Of a stretch of DNA of 64,000 bases, positions 1 through 8,453 are shown piece after piece. The stretch lies in NCBI GenBank assembly GCA_050943475.1, contig JBMNPF010000006.1, forward strand, positions 62,001 to 126,000. The letters are read 5' to 3'. The DNA comes from Metaruminococcus_A sp050943475 (GTDB taxonomy: Bacteria > Bacillota > Clostridia > Oscillospirales > Ruminococcaceae). The translations under genes and the position numbers were made by a program. Within the stretch, counting starts at the first letter, position 1. Every line of letters starts with the position of its first letter. Below the pieces are notes generated by a model. That model saw only the letters and a list, made by a program, of their open reading frames with translations. It searched no databases and was not told the origin of the DNA.

Positions 1-945
1 GCCCTGTTTACGGATTTGCTTGGGGCAAAAACAGAAAATCCGACCCTTGCGGTTGAAGCTGCTGCCCTAAAAAGCTATGGTGATTTAATAACGACAATTG
101 CCACATATCCGGATATGAAAGAAGAATTATTGGCGTTAAAAGAAGAACTGTCTCCCGCTGTTTCCAATTTGAATTCCGAAGAGGCGCAGGCCGCAAGAGC
201 CGAAGCGTTGGGGCAGCTCTATAGCATTTTTGTCAGAGATCCTGACCGGAAAGATGAATTAGTAACCCTGTTTACGGATTTACTTGGGGGAAAACAGGAC
301 ATTAATTATTACACCGTTTCATTTGATTCAAATGGCGGAACTTCTGTAAATTGTGTGGTGGCGTTTAGCAACTCAACGATTGCACAGCCTGAAGCCCCAA
401 CAAAAGCTGATTATAATTTCGTTGGCTGGTACAACGGTGAAGAGAAATTTGATTTTAATACACCGATTACGCAGGATATTACCTTAACTGCAAAATGGAG
501 TAAGAAAATAATTTATCCGATTACGGGAGATACGAATCAAACAATAACTGCTGGTAATGAAAATGATATAAGCTTTAAAGTAGAAACAAATTTTTCTGAA
601 TTTAAGCAATTATACTGTAATGGCGTATTAGTGGATCCCCAAAACTATACGTTGAAAGGTGATTACAATTTAATTTGTTTAACATCTGATTTTGTAAAAT
701 CGTTGTCAGCAGGAACTTATACCTTTAAAATAGAATTTACAGACGGATATGCTATGGCCAATGTGACTGTTGTAAATTCTACTACAAATTCAGGAGATGA
801 GCCGCTTTCTCCGGATCCAGAGGATGAGTCGTCTTCTCCAACCACAGGAGATAATGGAAGTATGATATGGCCTATGTGGGGGCTGCTTATTGGTTCTTGT
901 TGTGCAGTTGGAATCTTGCTAAAAAAAGGACGTCAAAAAGAGTAA
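1..945 (+). CDS. Repeat-containing surface protein, C-terminal part (cut by window edge)
   Basis: The frame is open from base 1, so the N-terminus lies outside the window. Residues near the start and again 88 codons later carry the same LFTDLLG stretch, and bases 2-25 recur almost exactly at 266-289, so the window opens inside a tandem array of units of about 264 bp. After the helical repeats comes one InlB B-type (Listeria-Bacteroides) repeat, about residues 101-162, recognisable from the VSFDSNGG start and the FVGWY and TAKW motifs. A Ser/Pro/Asp/Glu-rich linker leads to SPTTG, a hydrophobic segment (about residues 289-306) and a basic KKGRQKE tail. This matches the sorting-signal layout, and SPTTG fits the (S/P)PxTG motif known for clostridial class B sortases. 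I infer a covalently wall-anchored adhesin-like protein. Ligand unknown. Confidence 0.75.
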   Translation, partial: ALFTDLLGAKTENPTLAVEAAALKSYGDLITTIATYPDMKEELLALKEELSPAVSNLNSEEAQAARAEALGQLYSIFVRDPDRKDELVTLFTDLLGGKQDINYYTVSFDSNGGTSVNCVVAFSNSTIAQPEAPTKADYNFVGWYNGEEKFDFNTPITQDITLTAKWSKKIIYPITGDTNQTITAGNENDISFKVETNFSEFKQLYCNGVLVDPQNYTLKGDYNLICLTSDFVKSLSAGTYTFKIEFTDGYAMANVTVVNSTTNSGDEPLSPDPEDESSSPTTGDNGSMIWPMWGLLIGSCCAVGILLKKGRQKE

Positions 946-1191
946 AGAAAATTTTGTGCTGTTTTGACAAACGAAGTTTATGAACGCCAAAATGAAAGAG
1001 GCTGAAAACAAAACAACAAAAATAAAAAATTTCAAATTTGAACTTGCTGTCTAATTTTTTATTGCCGATAAAAACACCTGTTTATTTAGGCTGTTCACCA
1101 TGCTTTTTGTGGATGTCTTGTTTAAATGTGGGAATTTAACTTTCGCCTCCGGATTGCCGAACATATCTGTTTCATTGTCCGTTTACAGACC

Positions 1192-1228
1192 GAGTCTGGA
1201 CGCAATTTGCGTTCAGACTCTTTTTATT
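1192..1228 (+). terminator. Rho-independent terminator of the surface protein gene
   Basis: The 14-base arms GAGTCTGGACGCAA and TTGCGTTCAGACTC pair with one wobble and are followed by TTTTTATTT. It lies about 250 bases past the stop codon. The bases between (946-1191) hold no ORF or motif that I recognise. Confidence 0.75.
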
Positions 1229-1581
1229 TAGCGTAAAACGCCTGTTTCAAAAGCAAATGTCTTTTTGTGGTGTAAACCCGATTGGAAAAACATGTATTGT
1301 GGAATTTCCCTGCCCTTGTGGTTTTTGGGTTTTACGACCTGAAATACAGTGCTAAAAGATTCGCTCCCTGAAAAATGGTGTTTTTTATAAAAATGCAACA
1401 CGAAATGTAACACGAAATGCAATCTGGAAAATCCTGGTTGTCTATAATAGACAGCCAAAAGATTTGGCGATATCTTACCCGAAAATAGTTGCAAGCATAT
1501 TAAATATTTGGTTCAGAAAAGCTTTGGGGCAACTGTTCGAAATGGCATTTTCCTCAAACAAAAGTGGTGACAAATGCCGTT

Positions 1582-1599
1582 TCGTTAAAAAATAAACAA
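1582..1599. promoter_or_regulatory. Rex-like operator upstream of adhE (distal)
   Basis: TCGTTAAAAAATAAACAA matches 12 of the 14 fixed positions of the Rex consensus TTGTTAA-N4-TTAACAA. It lies just upstream of the -35 box of the adhE promoter. Rex senses the NADH/NAD+ ratio and adhE is a classic target. The remaining sequence between 1229 and 1581 shows no gene or clear signal. Confidence 0.6.
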
Positions 1600-1615
1600 A
1601 TTTCAAAAAAAGGTA

Positions 1616-1644
1616 TGGACAAAGCCCCAAAAATATGATATTAT
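1616..1644 (+). promoter_or_regulatory. Sigma-A promoter of adhE
   Basis: TGGACA, 17 bases, TATTAT. The predicted start point near 1651 lies inside the second Rex-like site. The 5' leader is about 150 bases. Confidence 0.6.
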
Positions 1645-1648
1645 GACT

Positions 1649-1666
1649 TCGTTAGGAAAATAACAA
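1649..1666. promoter_or_regulatory. Rex-like operator over the adhE transcription start (proximal)
   Basis: TCGTTAGGAAAATAACAA matches 11 of the 14 fixed Rex positions. It begins 5 bases after the -10 box, a position that would block transcription when bound. It is the second such site at this promoter, with centres 67 bases apart. Confidence 0.55.
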
Positions 1667-1801
1667 ACGGTTTCCGGAGCGGAAAAATTGCCGCAAAATC
1701 CGGAAAAAGGCAGGATTTGGGGAACGATTGAACCGGTGGGAAGTGGATGCCGCAAAAACGTTGGCGTCCAGCCGTTTCAATGATTTTAAGGAGGAAGAAT
1801 C

Positions 1802-4420
1802 ATGGCGAAAAAAGAATCTGTCGCGAACGTGCCGGAGATTATTGACACCGTTGATGCTCTGACTGCAAAATTGGCGGCGATGCGTGAGGCGCAGAAGGTA
1901 TTTGCAACCTATACTCAGGAGCAGGTTGACGTAATCTTCAAAGCGGCTGCAATGGCGGCAAATAAAATGCGTATTCCGCTTGCAAAAATGGCGGTTGAAG
2001 AAACCGGCATGGGCATTGTGGAAGATAAAGTTATTAAAAACCACTATGCAGCAGAATATATTTATAATAAATATAAAAGCGAAAAGACTTGTGGCGTCAT
2101 TGAGGAAGATCCGGCATTTGGCATTAAAAAAGTTGCGGAGCCGATTGGTATTATCGGTGCGGTTATTCCGACCACCAACCCGACCTCTACTGCGATCTTC
2201 AAATGCCTGCTTTGCTTAAAGACCAGAAACGCGATTGTTATCAGCCCGCATCCGCGTGCAAAAAAATGCACCATTGAGGCTGCAAAGGTTGTTCTGGACG
2301 CTGCTGTGAAAGCCGGCGCTCCGGAAGGCATCATCACTTGGATTGACGTTCCGTCTTTGGAACTCACCAATGAGCTTATGAAAAATGCGGACACCATTCT
2401 TGCAACCGGTGGCCCGGGCATGGTAAAAGCGGCTTACTCCTCCGGCAAACCGGCCCTTGGCGTAGGCGCGGGTAACACTCCGGTTATCATCGACGATACT
2501 GCCGATGTAAAACTGGCGGTCAACTCCATTATCCATTCCAAAACCTTTGACAACGGTATGATCTGTGCTTCCGAGCAGTCGGTTACCGTTCTGGAAGGCA
2601 TTTATGAGACGGTTAAGAAAGAGTTTGCTTACCGTGGTTGCTACTTCCTCAAAGGCGACGAAATTGAAAAGGTTCGTAAAACCATTCTGATCAACGGCGC
2701 GCTCAACGCGAAGATTGTCGGTCAGTCTGCTTATACCATTGCGAAACTTGCCGGCGTTAAGGTTCCGGAAGCGACCAAGATCCTCATTGGCGAGGTTGAT
2801 TCGGTTGATATTTCCGAAGAGTTCGCACATGAGAAGCTCTCTCCGGTTCTCGCGATGTATAAAGCGAAAGATTTTGACGATGCGATTGCAAAAGCAGAGC
2901 GTCTGGTTGCAGACGGCGGCTATGGTCATACGGCATCTCTGTATGTGCATCCGGCTCAGACCGAGAAGATTGCAAAACACGCAGCTGCTATGAAGACCTG
3001 CCGTATTCTCATTAACACCCCGTCTTCCCACGGTGGTATCGGCGACCTGTACAACTTCAAGCTCGCTCCGTCTTTGACCCTTGGCTGCGGTTCCTGGGGC
3101 GGTAACTCCGTATCCGAGAACGTCGGCGTGAAACACCTGATTAACATCAAGACTGTTGCTGAGAGAAGGGAAAATATGCTGTGGTTTAGAGCTCCTGAAA
3201 AAGTTTACTTCAAAAAAGGCTGCATGCCGGTAGCTCTGGACGAACTCGGAACCATTATGCATAAGAAAAAGGCGTTCATTGTTACGGACTCTTTCCTGTA
3301 CAAAAACGGCTATGTGAAACCGATTGAAGATAAGCTCGATGAAATGGGCATTCAGCACACCTGCTTCTATGAGGTTGCTCCGGATCCGACCCTTGGTTGT
3401 GCAAACCAGGGCGCTGCGGCAATGCGTTCCTTTGAGCCGGACGTTATCATCGCGCTCGGCGGCGGTTCCGCCATGGATGCTGCTAAAATCATGTGGGTGC
3501 TCTATGAGCATCCGGATGCAAACTTCATGGATATGGCAATGGACTTCATGGATATCCGCAAAAGGGTTTACACCTTCCCGAAAATGGGCGAGAAAGCATA
3601 CTTTGTTGCAATCCCGACCTCTTCTGGTACCGGTTCTGAGGTTACTCCGTTTGCTATCATCACCGATGAGAACTCCGGCGTAAAATATCCGTTGGCTGAC
3701 TACGAACTCCTGCCGAATATGGCGATTGTTGATACCGACAACATGATGAATCAGCCGAAAGGCCTCACCAGCGCTTCCGGTATTGACGTTATGACCCATG
3801 CGCTCGAGGCGTATGTTTCCATCATGGCAAGCGATTATACCGATGGTTTTGCCCTTAAGGCTATGAAAAACGTTTTGACTTATCTGCCGTCTGCCTATGA
3901 AAACGGCGCGAAGGATCCGACTGCCCGCCAGAAAATGGCCGACGCCGCCTGCATGGCTGGTATGGCGTTTGCGAACGCGTTCCTTGGCCTGAACCACTCG
4001 ATGGCTCATAAGCTGGGTGCGTTCCATCACCTGCCGCACGGCGTTGCAAACGCGTTGATCCTTACTGAGGTTATGCGCTACAATGCGGCTGAGGTTCCGA
4101 CCAAGATGGGTACTTTCCCGCAGTATGAGTATCCGCATGCACTTGCCCGTTATGTTGAGGCTGCAAACTTCTGCGGCATTGCCGGCAAGGATGATCAGGA
4201 TACCTTTGAGAAATTCATTGCTGCCATTGAAGACCTTAAGGTCAAAATTGGCATCAAGAAAACCATTAAAGAATACGGCGTTGATGAGAAGTACTTCCTT
4301 GACACGCTGGATGACATGGTGGAGCAGGCGTTTAACGACCAGTGCACTGGTGCGAACCCGCGTTATCCGCTCATGAGCGAAATCAAAGAACTTTATCTCA
4401 AATGCTACTACGGCAAATAA
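1802..4420 (+). CDS. adhE: Bifunctional acetaldehyde-CoA / alcohol dehydrogenase AdhE
   Basis: This enzyme reduces acetyl-CoA to acetaldehyde and then ethanol, oxidising two NADH; it is the redox valve of many fermenters and forms cytosolic spirosomes. The 872-residue length is normal for AdhE. Residues 1 to about 440 form the aldehyde dehydrogenase half, with the nucleophilic Cys in the motif DNGMICASEQ. A linker leads to the iron-dependent alcohol dehydrogenase half from about 460, with GGGSAMDAAK for NAD binding and the metal-binding region HSMAHKLGAFHHLPHG. The ATG has a good AAGGAGG site 7 bases upstream. The gene is monocistronic, between its own promoter and a terminator at 4434. Two Rex-like sites suggest repression when NADH is low. 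Confidence 0.97.
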   Translation: MAKKESVANVPEIIDTVDALTAKLAAMREAQKVFATYTQEQVDVIFKAAAMAANKMRIPLAKMAVEETGMGIVEDKVIKNHYAAEYIYNKYKSEKTCGVIEEDPAFGIKKVAEPIGIIGAVIPTTNPTSTAIFKCLLCLKTRNAIVISPHPRAKKCTIEAAKVVLDAAVKAGAPEGIITWIDVPSLELTNELMKNADTILATGGPGMVKAAYSSGKPALGVGAGNTPVIIDDTADVKLAVNSIIHSKTFDNGMICASEQSVTVLEGIYETVKKEFAYRGCYFLKGDEIEKVRKTILINGALNAKIVGQSAYTIAKLAGVKVPEATKILIGEVDSVDISEEFAHEKLSPVLAMYKAKDFDDAIAKAERLVADGGYGHTASLYVHPAQTEKIAKHAAAMKTCRILINTPSSHGGIGDLYNFKLAPSLTLGCGSWGGNSVSENVGVKHLINIKTVAERRENMLWFRAPEKVYFKKGCMPVALDELGTIMHKKKAFIVTDSFLYKNGYVKPIEDKLDEMGIQHTCFYEVAPDPTLGCANQGAAAMRSFEPDVIIALGGGSAMDAAKIMWVLYEHPDANFMDMAMDFMDIRKRVYTFPKMGEKAYFVAIPTSSGTGSEVTPFAIITDENSGVKYPLADYELLPNMAIVDTDNMMNQPKGLTSASGIDVMTHALEAYVSIMASDYTDGFALKAMKNVLTYLPSAYENGAKDPTARQKMADAACMAGMAFANAFLGLNHSMAHKLGAFHHLPHGVANALILTEVMRYNAAEVPTKMGTFPQYEYPHALARYVEAANFCGIAGKDDQDTFEKFIAAIEDLKVKIGIKKTIKEYGVDEKYFLDTLDDMVEQAFNDQCTGANPRYPLMSEIKELYLKCYYGK

Positions 4421-4433
4421 GAGGCTGTAAATT

Positions 4434-4466
4434 GCGGCGGAGCTTTTGCTCCGTCGCTTTTATTTT
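4434..4466 (+). terminator. Rho-independent terminator of adhE
   Basis: The 10-base arms GCGGCGGAGC and GCTCCGTCGC (one wobble) enclose a TTTT loop and are followed by TTTTATTTT. Confidence 0.85.
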
Positions 4467-4539
4467 GAAATATTCTGAACGGAAAAAATAGTTTGTTTTT
4501 TCAACTGGTAAAATATTTGTGGATTTACACCAAAAACTA

Positions 4540-4568
4540 TGGAAAATTACAACCTTTTCTGTTATAAT
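4540..4568 (+). promoter_or_regulatory. Promoter with extended -10, for the APH-type kinase gene
   Basis: TGGAAA, 17 bases, TATAAT, with a TG one base before the -10 hexamer. It ends 52 bases before the chosen start codon, which argues against the upstream in-frame ATG at 4539. Confidence 0.65.
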
Positions 4569-4620
4569 AACAATAAGGTTAAACCGCATAAGAGCGGTGG
4601 CTGGAAAGGAGCATGTTTCA

Positions 4621-5369
4621 TGGATAATTGTAAGGTGATTTTTGAGCGTCCCCATAAAAAAGTTTACAGCGATGGCGTAAAGGTTTATAAGGTGTTTGAT
4701 GAAACCTTCCCGCAGTCCAACGTGTTCAATGAAGCGCTGAACCAGATCCGCGTTCAGGAGACCGGCCTTCCGGTTCCAAAGGTACTTGAAGTGGTTCAAA
4801 AGGATGGCAAGTGGACCATTGTCATGGAGTTTGTCAAAGGCAAAACCTTGGAGGAACTCATGGCGGAGCATCCGGATAAGGCTGATGAATATCTGGACAA
4901 AATGGTAGACATCCAGATGGATATCCATGCGAAACGCGCACCGCACCTGAACCGTCTGCGTGAGAAGATGCACAATGCCATCAGTGGTTTGAAGATTGAT
5001 CCTTCGGTTCGCTATGAGCTGCACAGCCGTTTGGATGCGGCGCCGAAGCACTATAAAGTCTGCCACGGAGACCTGGTGCCGAGCAATATTATTATTGACG
5101 ACGCCGGCAAGCCGCATATTATTGACTGGTCCCATGCGGTGCAGGGCAACGGCAGTGCGGATACTGCCCGTACCTACCTGTACTTCCTGATGGACGGCAA
5201 AAAAGATATTGCGGAAAATTACCTGAAAAAGGTCTGCGTCAAAGGCGATGTGGCGAAGCAGTACATTCAACAGTGGCTTCCTGTGGTTGCCGCAGTTCAG
5301 CTCTCAAGAGGAATTGAGGGCGAGGCCGATTTCTTAATGCCTTGGCTCGACATTGCGAGCTACGAATAA
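4621..5369 (+). CDS. Aminoglycoside phosphotransferase / choline kinase-fold protein
   Basis: A 249-residue small-molecule kinase of the APH superfamily. The family's Brenner motif is present as CHGDLVPSNIII (catalytic Asp and Mg-binding Asn), followed by HIIDWSHA, which corresponds to the metal-binding DFG-like element. The N-terminal half has the ATP-binding lobe with a conserved VMEFVKGKTLEEL hinge. The start at 4621 is chosen because AAAGGAG lies 8 bases upstream; an in-frame ATG at 4539 precedes the promoter's own start point. The gene stands alone between a promoter and a terminator. The substrate cannot be told from sequence: family members act on aminoglycosides, choline, homoserine or sugars, and an antibiotic-resistance role is not supported by context. 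Confidence 0.8.
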
Positions 5370-5380
5370 AACGCTCCAAA

Positions 5381-5408
5381 AGCCCTGCGTATGCAGGGCT
5401 TTTTATTT
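5381..5408 (+). terminator. Rho-independent terminator
   Basis: AGCCCTGC and GCAGGGCT pair perfectly around GTAT and are followed by TTTTATTTT. It ends the kinase transcript. Confidence 0.88.
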
Positions 5409-5476
5409 TGCCTAAAGACTTTCTGCTGTTGTTCGTCGGTTCAGCGTTAATCTATAGTTGCCAAAAAATAATACAA

Positions 5477-5505
5477 ACCCGCTATGAAATAACACAATAG
5501 CGGGT
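5477..5505. repeat. Inverted repeat between kinase and MATE genes
   Basis: The 9-base arms ACCCGCTAT and ATAGCGGGT surround an 11-base loop, followed by CGTTTTG. It could be a weak second terminator or an operator for the MATE gene. Nothing else stands out in 5410-5590. Confidence 0.35.
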
Positions 5506-5596
5506 CGTTTTGCATCAAAAATCAAAGAAAAATGATGAAATCGGGCAGGACAAATGAGGTTAAAACTGTACAAAGTCATGAAAATTGGAAAAGGGC

Positions 5597-5625
5597 TTGT
5601 GGCCTGGTAAAACAGGTGTTAAGAT
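5597..5625 (+). promoter_or_regulatory. Possible promoter of the MATE gene
   Basis: TTGTGG, 17 bases, TAAGAT. The match is moderate, but it sits at the right distance (63 bases) from the start codon. Confidence 0.4.
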
Positions 5626-5687
5626 ACTACATGGAAATAATTTCGGTATGTGATGAATTGGATAAGGCAAACGGATAGGAGTTGCGT

Positions 5688-7088
5688 ATGACAAAGGATT
5701 TAACCACAGGAAGCCCTACCAGGCTGATTATTATGTTTACCATTCCGCTGTTGATTGGGAATATTTTTCAGCAGTTTTATAATATGGCGGATACCCTCAT
5801 CGTTGGGCGGACCATTGGCCCGGATGCGCTGGCAGCCGTTGGGTGTACCGGCAGCATTATGTTTTTCATCATTGGGTTTGCACAGGGCATGACTTCTGGC
5901 TTGTCCATTGTCACGGCACAGCGATTTGGCGCTGGCGATGCGGAAGGCGTGCGCCGCAGCTTTGCAACCGGTGTTTGGGTTTGCCTGTTTATCACGCTGA
6001 TTCTGACCGCTGTCAGTGTTTTGCTGGCCCGGCCAATCCTGGAAGTCATGCAGACACCGTCAGACATCATTGACCAGGCGTACCAGTACATTGTTGTCAT
6101 TTATGCGGGGATTGGGGCCTCGGTACTCTTTAATTTTCTGTCAAATATTCTGCGTGCGTTGGGAGACAGCCGCACCCCGCTTATTTTCCTGGTGATTGCC
6201 AGTATTCTAAACGTGGGACTGGACCTTGCGTTTATTATCTGGTTCCACATGGGGGTTGCAGGCGCGGGCCTTGCAACGGTAATTGCCCAGGCGGTTTCCG
6301 GTTTGCTTTGTTTGATTTATATTATCAAGCGGTTTCATATTCTACACCCACAGCGCGGAGATTGGCGGCAGACCAAGGAGCAGCTTTTTTCCCATCTGCG
6401 GCTTTCCATTCCCATGGGATTCCAGTCCTCCATCATTGCAATCGGTACCATTACGGTGCAAATTGCCCTGAATTCGTTAGGTACCACCGCGGTTGCAGCC
6501 TATACGGCGGCCTCCAAAATTGACAACCTTTGTACCATGCCGGGCATGTCCTTTGGTGTGACCATGGCGACCTACTCCGCCCAGAACTACGGCGCCAACC
6601 TGGTGCAGCGCATTAAAACCGGCGTGCGGCAGTGCTGTATTATTTCCTGTATTGTGGCGGTTGTGCTGGGCTTAATGAATATTTTTGCGGGCAAGTTCCT
6701 CATCATGGCTTTTGTCGGCGCAGAGAGCACTGCCATTATTGACTTGGCGCAGATTATGCTGACCATCAACGGCATTTGCTATGTATCTCTTGCCCTTCTG
6801 TTTATCTTCCGCAGCACCCTGCAGGGGCTTGGTAAAAGCTTTATCCCGACCCTTTCGGGTGTGGTTGAGCTGTGCGTGCGTATTTTCGCGGCGGTGGTAC
6901 TGGCGGCGCTGCTCGGCTTTACTGGCGCCTGCCTTGCCAACGTCATGGCGTGGATCAGCGCGGGTATCCTGCTATGTATTGCATATTTTGCGACCATGAA
7001 AAAGATTCTGCATGAACCGGCGCTGGCGGAACCGAAACCGGTTTATCCGGAGGGGCATGTTGAAGAGCTGGGAGAGGAGATACGGTAA
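5688..7088 (+). CDS. MATE family multidrug/cation antiporter
   Basis: A 466-residue integral membrane protein of the MATE family, normal in length, with about 12 hydrophobic segments in two halves. The N-terminus (PTRLIIMFTIPLLIGNIFQQFYNMADTL, cited here only by its key IPLLIGNIFQQFYN core) and the pseudo-repeat starting near residue 238 (LSIPMGFQSSIIAIGTI) are typical of the family's clostridial NorM/DinF-like branch. It would export cationic compounds using a Na+ or H+ gradient; the real substrate is unknown. The ATG at 5688 is preferred over a TTG two codons earlier because ATAGGA lies 7 bases upstream. No regulator gene is adjacent. The transcript ends at a strong hairpin at 7134. Confidence 0.92.
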   Translation: MTKDLTTGSPTRLIIMFTIPLLIGNIFQQFYNMADTLIVGRTIGPDALAAVGCTGSIMFFIIGFAQGMTSGLSIVTAQRFGAGDAEGVRRSFATGVWVCLFITLILTAVSVLLARPILEVMQTPSDIIDQAYQYIVVIYAGIGASVLFNFLSNILRALGDSRTPLIFLVIASILNVGLDLAFIIWFHMGVAGAGLATVIAQAVSGLLCLIYIIKRFHILHPQRGDWRQTKEQLFSHLRLSIPMGFQSSIIAIGTITVQIALNSLGTTAVAAYTAASKIDNLCTMPGMSFGVTMATYSAQNYGANLVQRIKTGVRQCCIISCIVAVVLGLMNIFAGKFLIMAFVGAESTAIIDLAQIMLTINGICYVSLALLFIFRSTLQGLGKSFIPTLSGVVELCVRIFAAVVLAALLGFTGACLANVMAWISAGILLCIAYFATMKKILHEPALAEPKPVYPEGHVEELGEEIR

Positions 7089-7133
7089 AAAGAACGCTGC
7101 CATTTTGAAGATAAAATTCAAAGTTTGTTGAAG

Positions 7134-7168
7134 CATCGGCATAGGCTGGGCCTGTGCCGATGTTTTTT
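7134..7168 (+). terminator. Rho-independent terminator of the MATE gene
   Basis: The 13-base arms CATCGGCATAGGC and GCCTGTGCCGATG (one wobble) are followed by TTTTTT. The stretch 7169-7440 shows no convincing gene; a TATAAT at 7367-7372 may belong to the promoter of the next gene. Confidence 0.88.
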
Positions 7169-7454
7169 GTTGTAGATTATGACAAAGGCGCCAGCTTCAC
7201 CGGCAGCTTTTATTTCGGCGGATGCACTGCAAAAGCGGCGGGATCGATTTTCCGGTGCCCGTTTTTTCGAAGTTTGCCACACTGATTTGTGCAGGAGTAA
7301 GCCCATCTCTGAAAGAGGGGATGCGGCGGGGATATCCCCATAAGCATTTTGGCGTGTCCCTTTGCGTATAATGCAGGGAGACGCGATACCGCAGGAAAAG
7401 ACATTCCTGTGATGAAACAAGGTACGGAATTTTTGCGGTAAGGGGAGAAATGCA

Positions 7455-8078
7455 GTGGCAGCTGGACGTTCCCGCAGTTATTTTGAACGGTTGGCAGAGC
7501 TGGCGGCTCTGTGCGCAGAAGCGGCTGAGCTTTTAAAGGAGGGCCTGGTGCACTGCCATCCGGCCTTGTTGCCGGGCAATCAAGCATTGGTGGAAAAGCG
7601 GGTGGATTCCGCTGAGAAACAGCGCCGCGAGTTGAACCGGCTGCTGCTGCGCGAGTTCATCACACCGATTGATCGGGAGGACATCAGTCTTATAGCGGCG
7701 CGGTTATGCGAGATTTTGCGGGCTGTTGATGGAAGCATGTGCTGGCTTCCCTGTACAGCCGGACGGACGCCGCGCCCGGAAGCCTTGCAGACGGCTGGAA
7801 GCCTTTGCCGCTGCTGTGACGAGCTTGCGGAACTGTGCCGGAATCTGCAAAGGCTTAAAAAAACAGCCCCTTTGGTGACTGGTGTTACGGAAGCAAATCG
7901 GCTGGCACACGAAGGAGACAAAGTCTGCTCCAAAGGGGTTCAAGCCCTGTTTGGAGCAGGATTGTCCCCGGCACTGGTACAGGCGTGGATTGGCTTTTAT
8001 GGACGCATGGCCGAAGGATTTGCTGCCTGCAGCCGTGCGGCGGAACAAATATGGATTGTCCTGTTGAAAAATGGATAA
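7455..8078 (+). CDS. DUF47 (PhoU-like) family protein
   Basis: A 207-residue, mostly helical cytosolic protein. The segment FITPIDREDI near residue 57 is the hallmark of DUF47, a PhoU-related family of regulators of PiT-type phosphate transporters. The start is GTG at 7455, with AGGGGAG 7 bases upstream; an ATG at 7451 is in another frame. The second half is unusually rich in cysteine for the family, with seven Cys in about 100 residues (for example SLCRCCDELAELC). DUF47 genes normally sit next to a pit gene, but none is present here: the next gene is convergent. Its job is therefore unclear. The family assignment rests on the motif and the helical pattern. Confidence 0.7.
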   Translation: MAAGRSRSYFERLAELAALCAEAAELLKEGLVHCHPALLPGNQALVEKRVDSAEKQRRELNRLLLREFITPIDREDISLIAARLCEILRAVDGSMCWLPCTAGRTPRPEALQTAGSLCRCCDELAELCRNLQRLKKTAPLVTGVTEANRLAHEGDKVCSKGVQALFGAGLSPALVQAWIGFYGRMAEGFAACSRAAEQIWIVLLKNG

Positions 8079-8410
8079 ATGCATTTGACAGCCCCGTGGT
8101 TATGTCCAATACGATAAGAAATGGCGTTATTCCTTTGTAGGGCAAAGGGGAATATGATTCTGTTTGCAGGATGTGAGTACATCGTTTTAAAATCCGACGG
8201 AACGGGCGAGAAGTTGTAGGGGGACAAGACCCTTGAAGCGGTGAGCCTATTGAATCAACAAGAAGACGGGGAATGAGGGCGATCATGAAAAGAAATATCC
8301 CTGTTTCATTTAATTGATACCAAAAGATGACGAAAACACCGGCGTTCAGCGACACAAAAGAGGCTAATAGGCAAAAGGCAACTGAGCCAGAGAAATTCCT
8401 GTTGGTAAAG
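8079..8410. other. Intergenic stretch without recognisable gene
   Basis: About 330 bases between convergent genes. Several short frames are open on both strands, but none has a ribosome binding site or a recognisable product. I see no repeat or RNA motif. Confidence 0.4.
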
Positions 8411-8449
8411 CGAAAAATATCCGGCAGAGGAATTTCTCCTCTGCCGGAT
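8411..8449 (-). terminator. Rho-independent terminator of the nhaC operon
   Basis: The 13-base arms ATCCGGCAGAGGA and TCCTCTGCCGGAT pair perfectly. On the minus strand they are followed by ATTTTTCG. Confidence 0.88.
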
Positions 8450-8453
8450 TGTT

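Noticed and set aside
1228..1494. 88-codon minus-strand frame upstream of adhE
   Set aside because: No ribosome binding site, biased Phe/His composition from AT-rich DNA, and no known domain.
2216..4138. 640-codon open frame on the minus strand inside adhE
   Set aside because: It is antisense to a full-length AdhE. The product is His/Arg/Asn-rich without any domain, and no ribosome binding site is seen. It comes from the codon bias of adhE.
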